Assembly: GCA_028865235.1 (NCBI GenBank)
Contig: CP114561.1
Span: forward strand, 558,001-622,000
Direction of reading: 5' to 3'
DNA from: Candidatus Manganitrophus sp.
GTDB lineage: Bacteria; Nitrospirota; Nitrospiria; SBBL01; Manganitrophaceae
Length of the DNA stretch: 64,000 bases
Part shown: in pieces, positions 22,393 through 31,949 of the stretch
Layout: every line of letters starts with the position of its first letter
Numbering within the stretch: the first letter of the stretch is position 1
Notes under the pieces: generated by a model
Told to the model about the DNA's origin: nothing
Database searches by the model: none
Seen by the model: only the letters and a program-made list of their open reading frames with translations
Translations under genes and position numbers: made by a program

Positions 22393-22839
22393 ATGAAGGC
22401 GACGGAATTATTGAAAACCGACCACCGAAACGTCATCGAGCTGATCCATCAGGCCAAGCGAGTCGGAAGGCGAAACGCGCTTCTACTGAATCGGATTTAC
22501 GACAATTACAAAGTCCACACCGAATGCGAATTAAAGGTCTTTTATCCCGAAATGAAAAAGTTAGAACGTGAAGAGATCGAAAAAAACATCGAAGAGCATC
22601 GAGAGATGGATCGCTTGCTCGATGAGCTGATGGTGATCCGAATCGTGAAGGGAAAAGATGCCTTTATGGAAGACCTGATCGCCTTCGAACAGAAAATCCA
22701 GGAGCACTTCCAGGACGAGGAGGCCAATCTTTTTCCAGCCGCCGAGAATCAGCTTCTGGAGAAGCTGGACCAACTCGGCGACCGGATTGAGGATCTCAAG
22801 ATCGATTTAAGAACCGGCGGATACGGGATGGCGGCGTGA
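22393..22839 (+). CDS. hemerythrin HHE-domain protein
   Basis: A 148-residue four-helix protein with the hemerythrin HHE pattern: LLKTDHRNVIELIHQA, HTECELKVFYPEM, NIEEHREMDRLLDEL and HFQDEEANLFPAAE place the His and Glu residues that hold a di-iron centre. Members bind oxygen, nitric oxide or iron, or sense redox state. I use ATG at 22393 because AAGGAG lies seven bases upstream; an upstream ATG at 22228 would add a low-complexity stretch without homology. The gene ends 17 bases before the convergent dienelactone hydrolase gene. Confidence 0.88.
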   Translation: MKATELLKTDHRNVIELIHQAKRVGRRNALLLNRIYDNYKVHTECELKVFYPEMKKLEREEIEKNIEEHREMDRLLDELMVIRIVKGKDAFMEDLIAFEQKIQEHFQDEEANLFPAAENQLLEKLDQLGDRIEDLKIDLRTGGYGMAA

Positions 22840-22855
22840 CCTTCTTCGAAAAAGA

Positions 22856-23713
22856 CTACGCCGCCCCATGTCTCTGAAACCATTCGAGCATCCGCTTCCA
22901 GCCGTCCTGCGCCGCTTCCTTCCGATAGCTGGGACGGTAGTCGGCGTGAAAGGCGTGCGGGGCGTCGGGGTAGACGACGATCTCCGACCCGCCCCCGGCG
23001 GCTTTCAGCGCCTGGCGCATCCGCTCGACCGTTTCGATCGGAATGCCGGTGTCGGCGCCGCCGTAGAGACCGAGGACCGGCGCTTTGAGCTTGGCCGCCA
23101 CGTCGATCGGATGTTGCGGCTGCAGATCGCTTTCCTGTCCCACCAGGCGCCCATACCAGGCGACCCCCGCCTTCAGCTGCGGACTGTGCGCCGCGTAGAG
23201 CCAGACGATCCGCCCGCCCCAGCAGAACCCGGTGATCCCCAGCCGTTTGAGATCCCCCTTGCCCGACTTTCCCGCCCAATCGGCCGCGGCGTCGAGATCG
23301 GCCATCACCTGCGCGTCAGGGACCCTGGAAACCACCTTGAAAATCTCCTGCGTGTCGGACATCTTCGACACATCCCCCTGCCGGGCATACAGCTCGGGGG
23401 CGACGGCGAGATATCCGAGTTTGGCCAGACGGCGGCAAATGTCTTTGATATGTTCGTGGACCCCGAAGATCTCCTGGACCACCAGGACAACCGGGAAGGC
23501 CCCCTTTTCCGGCATCGCCCGATACGCCGGCATCTCTCCACCCTTGGCCGGGATCTTCACTTCACCCGCGGTCAGGCCGCCCGCGTCGGTTGTGAGGAGC
23601 TCGCCGAACGCCGGCCGAACCGCCAGGGCGAACCCGGCGGCCAGCGCCGTCACCACAAACTCCCGCCGAGTAAATGGCTTCTTTAACAGGAACGTCTCTA
23701 GAGGTTCTTCCAT
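22856..23713 (-). CDS. dienelactone hydrolase family protein, Tat-exported
   Basis: An alpha/beta hydrolase of the dienelactone hydrolase family, 285 residues. A Tat-type signal ([19 protein letters not shown]) precedes the mature domain. The nucleophile is Cys164 in GFCWGG, the acid Asp221 in YGGADTGIP and the base His253 in APHAFH; Glu81 in VQEIFG is the conserved switch residue. Family members open lactones such as dienelactone, but exported homologues are common and their substrates mostly unknown. ATG at 23713. The frame is intact. Confidence 0.88.
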   Translation of the reverse strand: MEEPLETFLLKKPFTRREFVVTALAAGFALAVRPAFGELLTTDAGGLTAGEVKIPAKGGEMPAYRAMPEKGAFPVVLVVQEIFGVHEHIKDICRRLAKLGYLAVAPELYARQGDVSKMSDTQEIFKVVSRVPDAQVMADLDAAADWAGKSGKGDLKRLGITGFCWGGRIVWLYAAHSPQLKAGVAWYGRLVGQESDLQPQHPIDVAAKLKAPVLGLYGGADTGIPIETVERMRQALKAAGGGSEIVVYPDAPHAFHADYRPSYRKEAAQDGWKRMLEWFQRHGAA

Positions 23714-24144
23714 GCCGTTTCTCCTCCGCTGATCGCAGTCGAATTCTACTCAGATTGCAAATAGGTACAGTCTACTTGCTCCGGCCATCGATTTTCAACC
23801 TCCATTCTCCCCGTCGAGGGCTGCCGTCCTCCCTTGGCTTCGTGAAGGGGTCGGACACCGGCATCGGCTGCGACGTCGAAGGACCGCTGTTGGCAACAAC
23901 GGCGACTTCAGGCACCATTACCCTTCCGAGCCTATGTGAGGAGGAAGCGGTTGAAATCGACCCCTCCTATCCGAGCATCAACGTTGTGGTGCGCGGGAAG
24001 AATGGAGAAGAAACGGGAATCTGGTACGCCTTCCAAGAGTAATACCGCCTAAAGCCCCAAGCCCCGTCTACCGGCGGGGCCTGGGGCCACTCTTGCAAAA
24101 AAGTTTGTCTTGATCGATATAATCGTGATCTAAATCTCCTTTGA
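23714..24144. other. intergenic stretch with a gene remnant
   Basis: No intact gene. On the plus strand a frame from about 23855 to a TAA at 24042 reads GSDTGIGCDVEGPLLATTAT, then VEIDPSYPSINVVVRGKNG and GIWYAFQE. It looks like the C-terminal end of a secreted beta-rich protein, but no start or family is visible. A GC-rich hairpin at 24049-24093 follows it. Confidence 0.4.
24049..24093 (+). terminator. possible terminator hairpin
   Basis: GCCCCAAGCCCCG and CGGGGCCTGGGGC form a strong stem around a short loop. Only a weak T tract follows (TTGC, later TTTG), so it may be a rho-independent terminator of poor quality or just a structural palindrome. Confidence 0.45.
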
Positions 24145-24174
24145 TTGACACCTCTCTCTCGGAATCTGTATATT
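24145..24174 (+). promoter_or_regulatory. sigma70-type promoter of the repeat lipoprotein
   Basis: TTGACA at 24145-24150 and TATATT at 24169-24174 are separated by 18 bases, some 20 bases upstream of the ATG at 24196. Confidence 0.6.
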
Positions 24175-24195
24175 CGTTGGGATGCGGAGAGAGGG

Positions 24196-26115
24196 ATGAA
24201 AAGAATTTTCGTTCACTGGACAGCGCTCTTTTTGGAATCTATCTTCTCGCCGGGTGCGACGGGAGAGGAAACAACAACGGCCTGGAGATCGACACCCTCA
24301 CGGCGGAGCCTTCGGTGGTCCGGCCGGGGGAGAGCGCCGTGTTGACCGTCTCGGTGGACGGCGAGGGGAGGCGGCTTGACCTATCGGTGGCGGGCCGCGG
24401 CGGGGACGTTGAGCGCATCGGGACACCAATCCGGTCACCTGGACCGCGCCATCCACCGTCGGAAGCGTGCCGATTCAGGTGGAGGTGTCGAGCGAAGAAG
24501 GGATGAAGGCGACCGGTTTCGCGACGTGCTGGTCTCGGTCAGCCCGACCGGCCCGATCATCACCAGCGTCAACCCCTCGGAAGCGAAGGCCGGGAACGAA
24601 ATCCGGATCACCGGCGCGGGGTTCGGGACAGGCGAGGGGGGAAGCCGTTTGATCGTCGGCGGCGTGACGGCAAGCGGCATTCTCAGCTGGAATGAAACGG
24701 AGATCCGGGCGCTGATCCCGGAGGGGGCATCGACCGGATCGGTCAAGGTGATGATCGGCGGGGTGGAGAGCAGCCCCGGCACGTTGGTCGTTCTGTGGGA
24801 GAAAGAGAATCCGGAGAACGTTCCCCTTTCGACCGCGGTCAATGAGCAGCTTTTCCCGCAGATGGTTTCGGACGGCGCGGCCGGGGCGATCGTCGTCTGG
24901 GCCGATCTTCGCAACGGGCTGAATACCGACGTCTACGCCCAGCGGGTGAACGGCAGCGGAGCGGTGCTCTGGGCCGCCGACGGCGTGCCGATCGCCGCCG
25001 CGGCCAACAACCAATCGGTTCCCCAACTGGTTTCCGACGGCGCCGGCGGCGCGATTATCGCCTGGGAAGACAACCGGACCGGGACGTCTGACATTTACGC
25101 GCAGCGGGTGAACCGCGACGGGATCGCTCAGTGGGCGGAGAACGGTATTCCGGTGACCGCCGCGGCGAATGCCCAACTCTCCCCACAGGTCATTCCCGAC
25201 GGATCGGGCGGCGCGATCCTCGTTTGGCTCGATTTCCGCAACGGGGGAACCCCCGACCTCTTCGTTCAGCGGATCAACGGGGACGGGGCGGCGCAATGGG
25301 GGGCCGACGGGATCCCCCTCTCTCTCGGCGGCCAACGCCCAACAATCTCCCCATCTGATTTCGGACGGCGCCGGCGGCGCGATCCTCGTCTGGCAGGATC
25401 ACCGCAACGTCACGCACTCCGACATCTACGCGCAACGGATCAGCGGCGAAGGACAGGCGCTCTGGACCCCCGACGGAACCGCGATCTCCACCGCCGCCAA
25501 TAATCAGCAATTTCCTCAACTCATTTCGGACGATACCGGCGGAGCAACGATCGTTTGGCAGGACGGGCGGAGCGGAACCGATAAAATCTTCGCCCAACGG
25601 ATCGACGGCGGCGGCGCGGCGCTTTGGACCGCCAACGGCGCGCCGATCGCCACGACCGCCAACGCCCAATCGGCCCCCCAAATGATTTCGGACGGCTCGG
25701 GCGGGTCGCTGATCACCTGGCAGGATGGGACCGATATTTTCGCCCAGCGGGTGAACGGCGCCGGGGGAGTGCCGTGGGCCCCCGAGGGAACCGCGATCTC
25801 CACCGCGGCGAATACCCAATCTTTCCCCCGGATCGTCCCGGACGGCCCGGCGGCGCCATCGTCACCTGGACCGATCGCCGCAGCGGAACAAACGATCTTT
25901 ATGCTCAGCGGGTCAACAGCGGCGGGACCGTTCAGTGGACCGCCAACGGCGTCGCCGTTTCCACCGCCGCCGGCGATCAATCTTCCGGCACGGCCACCTC
26001 CCCTCCCCAGATCCTCCCAAACGGGTTCGGCGGCGCGATCATCGCCTGGCAGGATCACCGGAGCGGTAACTGGGACATCTACGCCCAAGGAATCAGCGCC
26101 GGCGGTCGTTTGTAG
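24196..26115 (+). CDS. lipoprotein with IPT/TIG domain and tandem WD-like repeats (several frameshifts)
   Basis: A secreted lipoprotein read over several frames. MKRIFVHWTALF continues in the next frame as FGIYLLAGCDGRG, a lipobox. IDTLTAEPSVVRPGESAVLT is an Ig-like start, GPIITSVNPSEAKAGNEIRI an IPT/TIG domain. From 24830 on, about eight repeats of some 57 residues follow, with the core SDGAGGAIIAWEDNRTG and DIYAQRVN, W, PI and AAN. The repeats suggest a propeller or solenoid on the cell surface. Frame breaks lie near 24230, 24380, 25335 and 25850, mostly in GC runs. The TAG stop is part of the palindrome at 26111. Confidence 0.75.
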
Positions 26116-26141
26116 GGGCCGGTTTCAAACCCGCCCTATAT
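26111..26141. repeat. palindrome of the GTAGGGGC family
   Basis: TGTAGGGGCCGGTTTCAAAC is followed by CCGCCCTATA. The TAG of its left end is the stop codon of the repeat lipoprotein gene. It lies between two convergent genes. Confidence 0.75.
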
Positions 26142-26147
26142 CCATCC

Positions 26148-26504
26148 CTATCCTTTGTGCAGTTTGTGGATCGTGATATGGTTCTGGTCGGGGTCTTCGA
26201 TCACCGACATCCGACAGACCGGCGTTTCGTAATTATCCAGAATAAACTTCACCGATTTTTCTTTGAGACCTTTCGTAAATGCCTCGAAATCGCTCACCTC
26301 GAATCCGACGCTCGCCCCCTTGGCGCCCGGGGTGCGGCCGATGTTCATGCTGGTGATCGCAAAGGTGTTCCCTCCCAGATCATACTCGATCCACTGCTCC
26401 CCAAAGGTGGAACTGACTTTCAGGCCTAGCACCTCTTCATAAAATTTTCTGGAACGCGCCATATTGGTGACGGGGTACATGGTGAATGCGATCGATTGGA
26501 TCAT
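26148..26504 (-). CDS. VOC (glyoxalase/bleomycin-resistance) superfamily protein
   Basis: A 118-residue single VOC domain: SIAFTMYPVTNMARSRKFYE (bab-fold start), WIEYDLGGNTFAI, then SVGFEVSDFEAFTKGL and IEDPDQNHITIHKLHK, the second half with the usual metal-ligand Glu/His region. Functions in the family range from glyoxalase to antibiotic binding; the substrate is unknown. ATG at 26504 has GGAGG eleven bases upstream and begins the domain, so it is better than the longer frame start at 26591, which would overlap the NagD-like gene. Confidence 0.85.
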   Translation of the reverse strand: MIQSIAFTMYPVTNMARSRKFYEEVLGLKVSSTFGEQWIEYDLGGNTFAITSMNIGRTPGAKGASVGFEVSDFEAFTKGLKEKSVKFILDNYETPVCRMSVIEDPDQNHITIHKLHKG

Positions 26505-26587
26505 GTTCTGTTTTCCTCCTTTTTTGTTTTTCAGGAACGTGATGGTATTCGTCGGGGCGTTACCCCGTTGGTCGACAACGCAGAGGT

Positions 26588-27367
26588 TCACAATTCGATC
26601 GCGCTGATCGATTCGACGATTCGGGTCGGACGGTAGGGATACCGGTCGACATCTTCGCGCCGCGTGACCCCCGTTAAGACGAGAATCGTCTCCAGCCCGC
26701 TCTCGATTCCGGCGACCACATCGGTGTCCATCCGGTCTCCCACCATCACGGCGTTCTCCGAATGTTCCCCGATCTGGTGAAGCGCGGTCCGCATCATCAG
26801 CGGATTCGGCTTTCCGACGAAGTAGGCTTGATGTCCGGTCGCCTTCTCGATCAACGCGACCAGCGCCCCGGTGGCGGGGACGATCCCGGCCTCGGCCGGT
26901 CCGGTCACATCGGGGTTTGTTGCGATCAATCGCGCCCCGTTATGAACCAGCCGGACCGCCTGCGTAATCCGCGGGTGGTCGTAAAAGTCGGTGTCTCCCA
27001 CCACGACATAGTCGGGCTGTAAATCGGTCACCACATACCCCACATCGTGGAGCGCCTCCATCAACCCCGATTCGCCGATGACGAAGGCGGTCCCCTTCGG
27101 CCGCTGACTATTGAGAAAACGGGCCGTCGCCAACGCGGAGGTGTAGATATGATCGGCCCCGACCTGAAGGCCGATTTTCTTCAGCCGGTGCGACAGGTCC
27201 TTCGGCGTGCGGAGCGAGTTGTTGGTGAAGACCAAGAATTTCCGCCCTTCCGATTTCAGCCGCTCGATGAAGACATCGGCCCCGGGAATCAGGTTCGGCC
27301 CCCGAACGAGCACCCCGTCCATGTCGATCAGAAAACTTTTCAATAACTTATGCGCCGGCGGATTCAT
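26588..27367 (-). CDS. HAD-IIA family hydrolase (NagD-like)
   Basis: A 259-residue HAD-IIA phosphatase. Motif [36 protein letters not shown] (motif II), [12 protein letters not shown] (motif III Lys) and [20 protein letters not shown] (motif IV) are intact. Members dephosphorylate nucleotides or sugar phosphates (NagD, p-nitrophenylphosphatase-like). ATG at 27367 has AAGGAG nine bases upstream; the ATG at 27403 has no ribosome site. Its promoter region contains the conserved block described at 27411-27450. The gene ends next to the VOC gene, with which it may be co-transcribed. Confidence 0.9.
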   Translation of the reverse strand: MNPPAHKLLKSFLIDMDGVLVRGPNLIPGADVFIERLKSEGRKFLVFTNNSLRTPKDLSHRLKKIGLQVGADHIYTSALATARFLNSQRPKGTAFVIGESGLMEALHDVGYVVTDLQPDYVVVGDTDFYDHPRITQAVRLVHNGARLIATNPDVTGPAEAGIVPATGALVALIEKATGHQAYFVGKPNPLMMRTALHQIGEHSENAVMVGDRMDTDVVAGIESGLETILVLTGVTRREDVDRYPYRPTRIVESISAIEL

Positions 27368-27410
27368 GCGATCGGGCTCCTTCCTTCGATAAGGACCTTT
27401 CATTCAGGCT

Positions 27411-27450
27411 GGATTATATCGAATCGGGCAGAAGGAAATAAATAGAAATA
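27411..27450 (-). promoter_or_regulatory. promoter-like block shared by three genes
   Basis: On the minus strand TTTCTATTTATTTCC is followed by TATAATCC. The same arrangement (CTATTTATC/T, then 17-18 bases, then TATAATCC) occurs before two other minus-strand genes at 44080-44116 and 45445-45480. TATAAT is a perfect -10 box. The conserved upstream part may be a -35 region or an activator site. Confidence 0.55.
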
Positions 27451-27452
27451 TC

Positions 27453-27483
27453 GGTATAGGGGTGGGTTTCAAACCCTTCCCTG
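27453..27483. repeat. diverged palindrome of the GTAGGGGC family
   Basis: GGTATAGGGGTGGGTTTCAA followed by ACCCTTCCCTGA matches the family centre GGTTTCAAACCC but has mismatched arms. Confidence 0.55.
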
Positions 27484-27727
27484 AGAGAGGCGATTGGCGG
27501 CAAAACGGTTGGGATAGCCCCATCCGGAATGCAGAGAATCAGTAAAGCCTGCAAAACATTTCTCGGGAGCAGTGCAAAAAATTTCCACTTTAAGGTCGTG
27601 GGAGCTCCCGCCGTCCCCTTTCCGGCAGAGACTCCTACCGGCATTGTTCTTGCTAACCTTACAATCCGACATTCGATTCAATCCGAAAATTTAGGTTTGC
27701 TCATCATCCCATACGAAGGAGGCCGAA

Positions 27728-27982
27728 ATGAGAGAAGAAGATCTTTATTGCGAAGACATCGACGAAAACCGCCGGTTCAACCGCTATCACCGTCTGGCAA
27801 AAAATCAAAGCAGCGAATCGGAAGGATATGTAGAGCGGATCGAACGGGAGGAGGATGACGATCGCCCCTCCCGCCGCGCGTCCAACTATTTCGACGCCAT
27901 TTGGGAAGGGAAGAACCCGGTAAAAAGCGGAGGGTCGGCCTCCGGCGCTGCCACGAGGTTGAACAAGATCCGGCCTAAGTAA
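27728..27982 (+). CDS. hypothetical charged small protein, 84 residues
   Basis: A highly charged protein with an acidic start (REEDLYCEDIDENRRFNRYH) and a basic end (SASGAATRLNKIRPK); likely little fixed structure. ATG at 27728 has GAAGGAGG about six bases upstream, which makes translation credible. No family recognised and no signal peptide. It stands alone between the NagD-like gene and the TPR gene. Confidence 0.65.
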   Translation: MREEDLYCEDIDENRRFNRYHRLAKNQSSESEGYVERIEREEDDDRPSRRASNYFDAIWEGKNPVKSGGSASGAATRLNKIRPK

Positions 27983-28166
27983 AAGCGGCTAATTAAGCTG
28001 TACGCTTGGCCACTTGACAGTCATCTCCTTTCGATGGACAATAATCGGGGCGTGTAGAACCTCTCCCGTGCTGTGCGAGACGCGGCGGGAAGAGGGACCG
28101 CCCCGCTCGGGTTGGTCGTTGAACCGGGCGCGTGAACTCCATCTTGGACAACGAAAGGAGGCTTGA

Positions 28167-28559
28167 ATGGTATTGATCAAGCGAAGCGGTTTGGCGGCGG
28201 CTTTCATGCTCTTCATCGTCGCACTTCTGGTCCCCGGGGCCTGGGCCGACGAAAAGAAAGTTTTCCCTGCTCTGGAAGCCCCGGCAGGCTCGCCGGGCGC
28301 CGGACACAACGCGGAAGGGATTGAACATTACAATCAGGGACATTGGGATGTGGCGGCGAAACATTTCCAGTCGGCGGTGAAAGCCGACGACAAGCTCGCG
28401 CAAGCCCATTACAACCTGGCCTTAGCGCTCGACCAGATGGGAAAACACAAAGAGGCCACGGAGCAATTCGATCATGCGGCGCATCTCGCCCCGAAGGATC
28501 CGGCCATCGCCGAATCCCCGATCCTCAAAGGCCACCTGAAAGGGATGAAAAAGCATTAA
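28167..28559 (+). CDS. exported tetratricopeptide-repeat protein
   Basis: A 130-residue protein with a Sec signal peptide (LAAAFMLFIVALLVPGAWAD) and a mature part with about two TPR units: AEGIEHYNQGHWDVAAKHFQ and AQAHYNLALALDQMGKHKEA. It would act in the periplasm as a small scaffold. ATG at 28167 has AAAGGAGG six bases upstream. A palindrome and then an intrinsic terminator follow the stop. The partner is unknown. Confidence 0.85.
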   Translation: MVLIKRSGLAAAFMLFIVALLVPGAWADEKKVFPALEAPAGSPGAGHNAEGIEHYNQGHWDVAAKHFQSAVKADDKLAQAHYNLALALDQMGKHKEATEQFDHAAHLAPKDPAIAESPILKGHLKGMKKH

Positions 28560-28570
28560 TCTGTCTATTA

Positions 28571-28602
28571 TGTAGGGGCAGGTTTGAAACCCGCCCCTAC
28601 AT
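28571..28602. repeat. palindrome of the GTAGGGGC family
   Basis: ATGTAGGGGCAGGTTTGAAA and CCCGCCCCTACATT form a near-perfect hairpin just after the TPR gene. With the member at 29094 it is among the best-preserved copies in the window. Confidence 0.85.
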
Positions 28603-28611
28603 TGTAAAATA

Positions 28612-28651
28612 AAATGCCCCGACCGGAGCGATCCGATCGGGGCATTTTTCG
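28612..28651. terminator. bidirectional intrinsic terminator
   Basis: AAAATGCCCCGACCGGA and TCCGATCGGGGCATTTTT form a stem with A and T tracts on both sides. It can end the TPR gene on the plus strand and the cold-shock gene on the minus strand. Confidence 0.88.
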
Positions 28652-28667
28652 TGCGAAGAAATTTCCG

Positions 28668-28874
28668 TTAGGAAACGAGTCTCACGTTGGTGGCTTGTGG
28701 GCCTTTCTGGCCTTGGGTCACTTCGAATTCGACTTCATTTCCCTCTTCGAGGGATTTGTAGCCGTCTCCGGCGATGGCGGAAAAATGGACGAACACATCC
28801 GCTTCTCCATCATTACGCGTGATAAATCCGTAACCCTTGCTGCCATTAAACCACTTCACTTTGCCATTAACCAT
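28668..28874 (-). CDS. cold-shock protein, CspA family
   Basis: A 68-residue single OB-fold cold-shock protein that binds single-stranded RNA and DNA. The RNP1 motif KGYGFI and RNP2 motif VFVHFSAI are intact, and the protein opens [18 protein letters not shown] at 28874 has AAGGAG ten bases upstream. The leader is about 130 bases and contains a terminator-like hairpin, as if expression were controlled at the RNA level. A sigma70-type promoter is at 29014-29042. Confidence 0.95.
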   Translation of the reverse strand: MVNGKVKWFNGSKGYGFITRNDGEADVFVHFSAIAGDGYKSLEEGNEVEFEVTQGQKGPQATNVRLVS

Positions 28875-28929
28875 GTTTGTGCTTCTCCTTGTTATATTTT
28901 GTCTTACCAACCCACTGCCATCAACGTGT

Positions 28930-28976
28930 CCGAAAAATAAAAAAAGCCGCGATCCCTTGAGAGGGCTGCGGCTTTC
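28930..28976 (-). terminator. terminator-like hairpin in the csp leader
   Basis: On the minus strand AAAGCCGCAGCCCTC, a short loop, and GGGATCGCGGCTTT are followed by a T-rich tract (TTTTATTTTT). It lies some 30 to 70 bases after the predicted start and about 65 bases before the csp ATG, so it could act as an attenuator or release a short leader RNA. Confidence 0.7.
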
Positions 28977-29013
28977 GATTACTTTACTGCACCATCCACA
29001 ATGAGTTGTATGA

Positions 29014-29042
29014 ACTATACACCGATCCACAGGCAAAGTCAA
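29014..29042 (-). promoter_or_regulatory. sigma70-type promoter of the cold-shock gene
   Basis: On the minus strand TTGACT (29042-29037) and TATAGT (29019-29014) are 17 bases apart. Transcription would begin near 29007. Confidence 0.75.
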
Positions 29043-29093
29043 ATAAAGTTTTTGGGGGCCCGCCGTTCGCTCAGAAAGAAGAGATAATAAAGA

Positions 29094-29124
29094 TGTAGGG
29101 GCAGGTTTCAAACCCGCCCCTACC
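29094..29124. repeat. palindrome of the GTAGGGGC family
   Basis: ATGTAGGGGCAGGTTTCAAA and CCCGCCCCTACC. Its right end provides the TAG stop of the ABC ATPase gene on the minus strand. Confidence 0.85.
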
Positions 29125-29897
29125 GTGCCGGAAGGACCTGATACCAGCCGTCGGCCTGCGCGATTTGGACCGGGGTGTCGAAGAGCGCGGTCAGCCGCTC
29201 GCCGGTGAGCAGATCCCCTTTTTTCCGTCGGCGATCACCTTCCCCTCTTTGAGGAGAATGATCCGTTCCACCTCGGGCGGGATCTCGTGGAGGTGATGGG
29301 TCACGAGGAGAATCGTTTTTCCCCGCCGGATCAGATCCCGGACCAGGTCGAGATATTGAAAGCAGGCGCGCAGGTCGAGGCCGCTCGTCGGCTCGTCGAG
29401 GACCAGCGTCCCCGGATCGTGCACAAGCGCGCGGCCGAGGAGAAAGCGCCGCTGCTCGCCGGCCGACATCTCGGCGAACCGCCGCTCCTGCAACGCAGCA
29501 ATCCCAAGCCGTTCCATCACCTCTTCCGCCCGCTTCCGCTGCGCGTCGTTGAACGCCTGATGGCCGTAGAGGCCGATGCTCGAATAAAATCCGGAAAGGA
29601 TTACCTCCCCGCCCCGAATGGAATGCATATAATCGCGCTGCAAGTCGTAGGAGACGATGCCGAGCTGCGTGCGGACTTCCCAAAGATTCCACTGCTCCCG
29701 TCCGAAGAGCCGGACGCCCCCTTGTGAGAAGCGGCCCGGATTTCGCCGGAAAGGAGTTTAAGGAGGGTCGACTTTCCCGCCCCGTTCGGGCCGAGGATGG
29801 CCGTTTGACAGCCGGCGGCGATCTGAAGCGAAAGATCGGAGAAGACCTGGTTTGCGCCCTGATAAATATCGGCGTTTTTGATTTCGATGATGTTCAA
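29120..29897 (-). CDS. ABC transporter ATP-binding protein (two frameshifts)
   Basis: A stand-alone ABC ATPase of about 258 residues resembling the molybdate/YlmA-type ATPases. Walker [21 protein letters not shown] is in the first frame; the second frame has [16 protein letters not shown] (signature), [15 protein letters not shown] (Walker B) and [17 protein letters not shown] (switch His). A third frame supplies the tail [20 protein letters not shown]. Breaks lie near 29740 and 29220. I start at TTG 29897 ([13 protein letters not shown]) because AAGGAG lies eight bases upstream. No permease gene is adjacent. Confidence 0.82.
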
Positions 29898-30202
29898 GCG
29901 TGTCGCTCCTTTTTTGTGAGGATAAGAGATTAGCAATCGGCTGTCAAATACATCGGGATAGGAAATCGTTTTCTGTTTCGAGGCCGGATTCCGAATGAAC
30001 CGATTCTCTCTTTACCTCTATTTTAAGAACGAGGAAAGAATGTTACGGGTTATCGGCTAGGATATCCGACACCACAGATTCACGTTGACAGATAGAAACC
30101 TCCCTGGTATCCTGGCCTCACGATGGATAATTTAAACGCAACGCCATACCGACTCGTGAGCGGCCTCCCGCAACGCACCCTCTTACAGGGAGCGAGTCGC
30201 CT
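29898..30202. other. intergenic stretch between divergent genes
   Basis: About 300 bases separating the ABC ATPase and the radical SAM gene. It holds the promoter at 30085-30113; nothing else recognised. Confidence 0.6.
30085..30113 (+). promoter_or_regulatory. sigma70-type promoter of the radical SAM gene
   Basis: TTGACA at 30085-30090 and TATCCT at 30108-30113, 17 bases apart. About 85 bases of leader follow. Confidence 0.6.
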
Positions 30203-31830
30203 ATCCGCGTCTTCCTAATCCATATCCGCGATCCGCAGTTTTACGCCCTCCCGGCCGCCACCCGCGCCAAGAACGGCAATATCCGCGTGATGGGATTTCC
30301 CCCCATCGGCATTATGTCGCCTCTCCGCCGTGCTCAAGGAAGCCGGCCACGAGTGCGTCATGTTCGATCAGGCCAATCCGGAAACCCCCAACGACGTCAT
30401 CATCGAGGAAATCCGCCGGCAGAGACCGGACCTCGTCGGGATGAGCTTTCTCAGTACCACCAGCTATCCCTACGCAAAGATTATGGCGCGCCAGATCCGC
30501 GCCGTCGATTCCACCGTCCGCCTCGCCTTCGGCGGCGTCTTCGCCTCCCTCAACGCGGGGCTGGTGAAGATGCAATGTCCCGAGGTCGACTTCGTCTGCC
30601 GGGGCGACGGCGAGCAGCTGATTCTCGATCTGGTGGCAAATCTGGACAATCCCGAGGGGGTGTTGGGGTTGACTTGGGCGAAAGAGGGACGGGTGATCAA
30701 CAATCCGAACCGGGAGACCGAGCGCAATCTCGATCAATGGCCTTTCCCAGACCGCGAGAGCCTGCCGCTCGATTTTATCGAGTCGATGCCGCTCGACGTG
30801 CCGGCGGTCCTCTCGATGGAACGCTTCACGACGATGCAGACCTCGCGCGGCTGTCCCTGGCCGTGCGTCTTCTGCGACATTCCGATCTTCAACGACGGCA
30901 AGTGGCGCTTCCGCAGCGCCGAGCATGTGGTGAAAGAGTTCAAGTACCTTCAGGAGCTCGGCTACGGGGCGGTCTACTTCGTCGACGATCACTTCCTCCC
31001 TGAAGGCGAAGCGGATCGAGGCGATTTGCCAGGGCCTCATCGACGAGAAGATCACCATCGAGTGGGGGGTGGAGGGGCGGGTCGATTCGGTCTGCCAGCA
31101 TCTCTTCCCCATCATGGCCAAGGCCCACTGCCGGACGATCATGTTCGGGATCGAGAGCGGCAGCCAGAAGATCCTCGACCGTCTGAAGAAAGAACAGACG
31201 CTCGAAGAGGTCGAATCGGCCGTGACGACCGCCAAGAAGGCCGGGATCGAGATCGTGCACGGCTTCTTCGTCGTCGGCAGCCCGGGCGAGACGGTGGAGG
31301 ATATGCGGGCGACGTTTGATTTTGCGTCGCGGTTCCGGCTTGACACCTTCGGCTTCAACCGCCTCTGCGTCTACCGGGGGACACCGTTGTGGAAGGAATA
31401 TGTCGAGCGCGGGCTGGTCAACGACGCCGCCGATTGGTACAAATACTTCAAATGCTCCGAGATCGATCCGACCTGTCTGCCCGGCCCGGTGATCAACGAC
31501 GAGCGGACCGCCGGCCTGCGGCGGCTCTTTGTCTACAAGCTGACCCATTACCTGATCCAGATCCTCACCCTGCTCCGCCGCTTCTTGCGTTATATGCCGC
31601 TGCGCGACGTTCTCTATCTGATCGTCAAGCCGTTCCTCGGAAAGAAAAAGGGCCAGACCAAAGCCGAAGTGATGTCGCGCGCGGTGGAACATGGCGCGCT
31701 GAAAGACGCGGCGGCGCAGCTCACGATGGTCGACGATCATGTCCTGGAGCGGGTGATTGAGGAATCGAAGGCCGAGCGCCTCCGGATACAGCAAGAAGCC
31801 GAACGCGCCGCGGCCGCCACCCGCGCCTGA
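30203..31830 (+). CDS. B12-binding radical SAM protein (two frameshifts; start uncertain)
   Basis: A cobalamin-binding radical SAM enzyme of about 540 residues. The N-terminal B12-binding half includes GNIRVMGFPPIGIMS, VLKEAGHECVMFDQANPETP and RQRPDLVGMSFLSTTSYPY. The iron-sulfur motif is SRGCPWPCVFCDIP (CxxxCxxC), followed by YFVDDHF, TIMFGIESGSQKILDRL and HGFFVVGSPGETVEDM. Breaks lie near 30318 and 31005. The homologous N-terminus RVFLIHIRDPQFYALPAATR is preceded by ATC at 30203 where ATG is expected, with AGGGAG ten bases earlier. The stop before that excludes a longer start. Members methylate or rearrange lipids or tetrapyrroles; the substrate is unknown. Confidence 0.82.
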
Positions 31831-31949
31831 CCCCTTCTCTTCGCCTGGTTCCACAATCCATTCCAGAGGATCGCCCCTCTTTAAAAATCGATTTTCAATG
31901 ATATAATCACCTCCATAGAAGATAAATCATTTTTACCCTGGAGGAATTT

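Noticed and set aside
25274..26088. Minus-strand reading frames opposite the repeat lipoprotein
   Set aside because: They mirror the repeats in GC-rich sequence and have no start signals or family.
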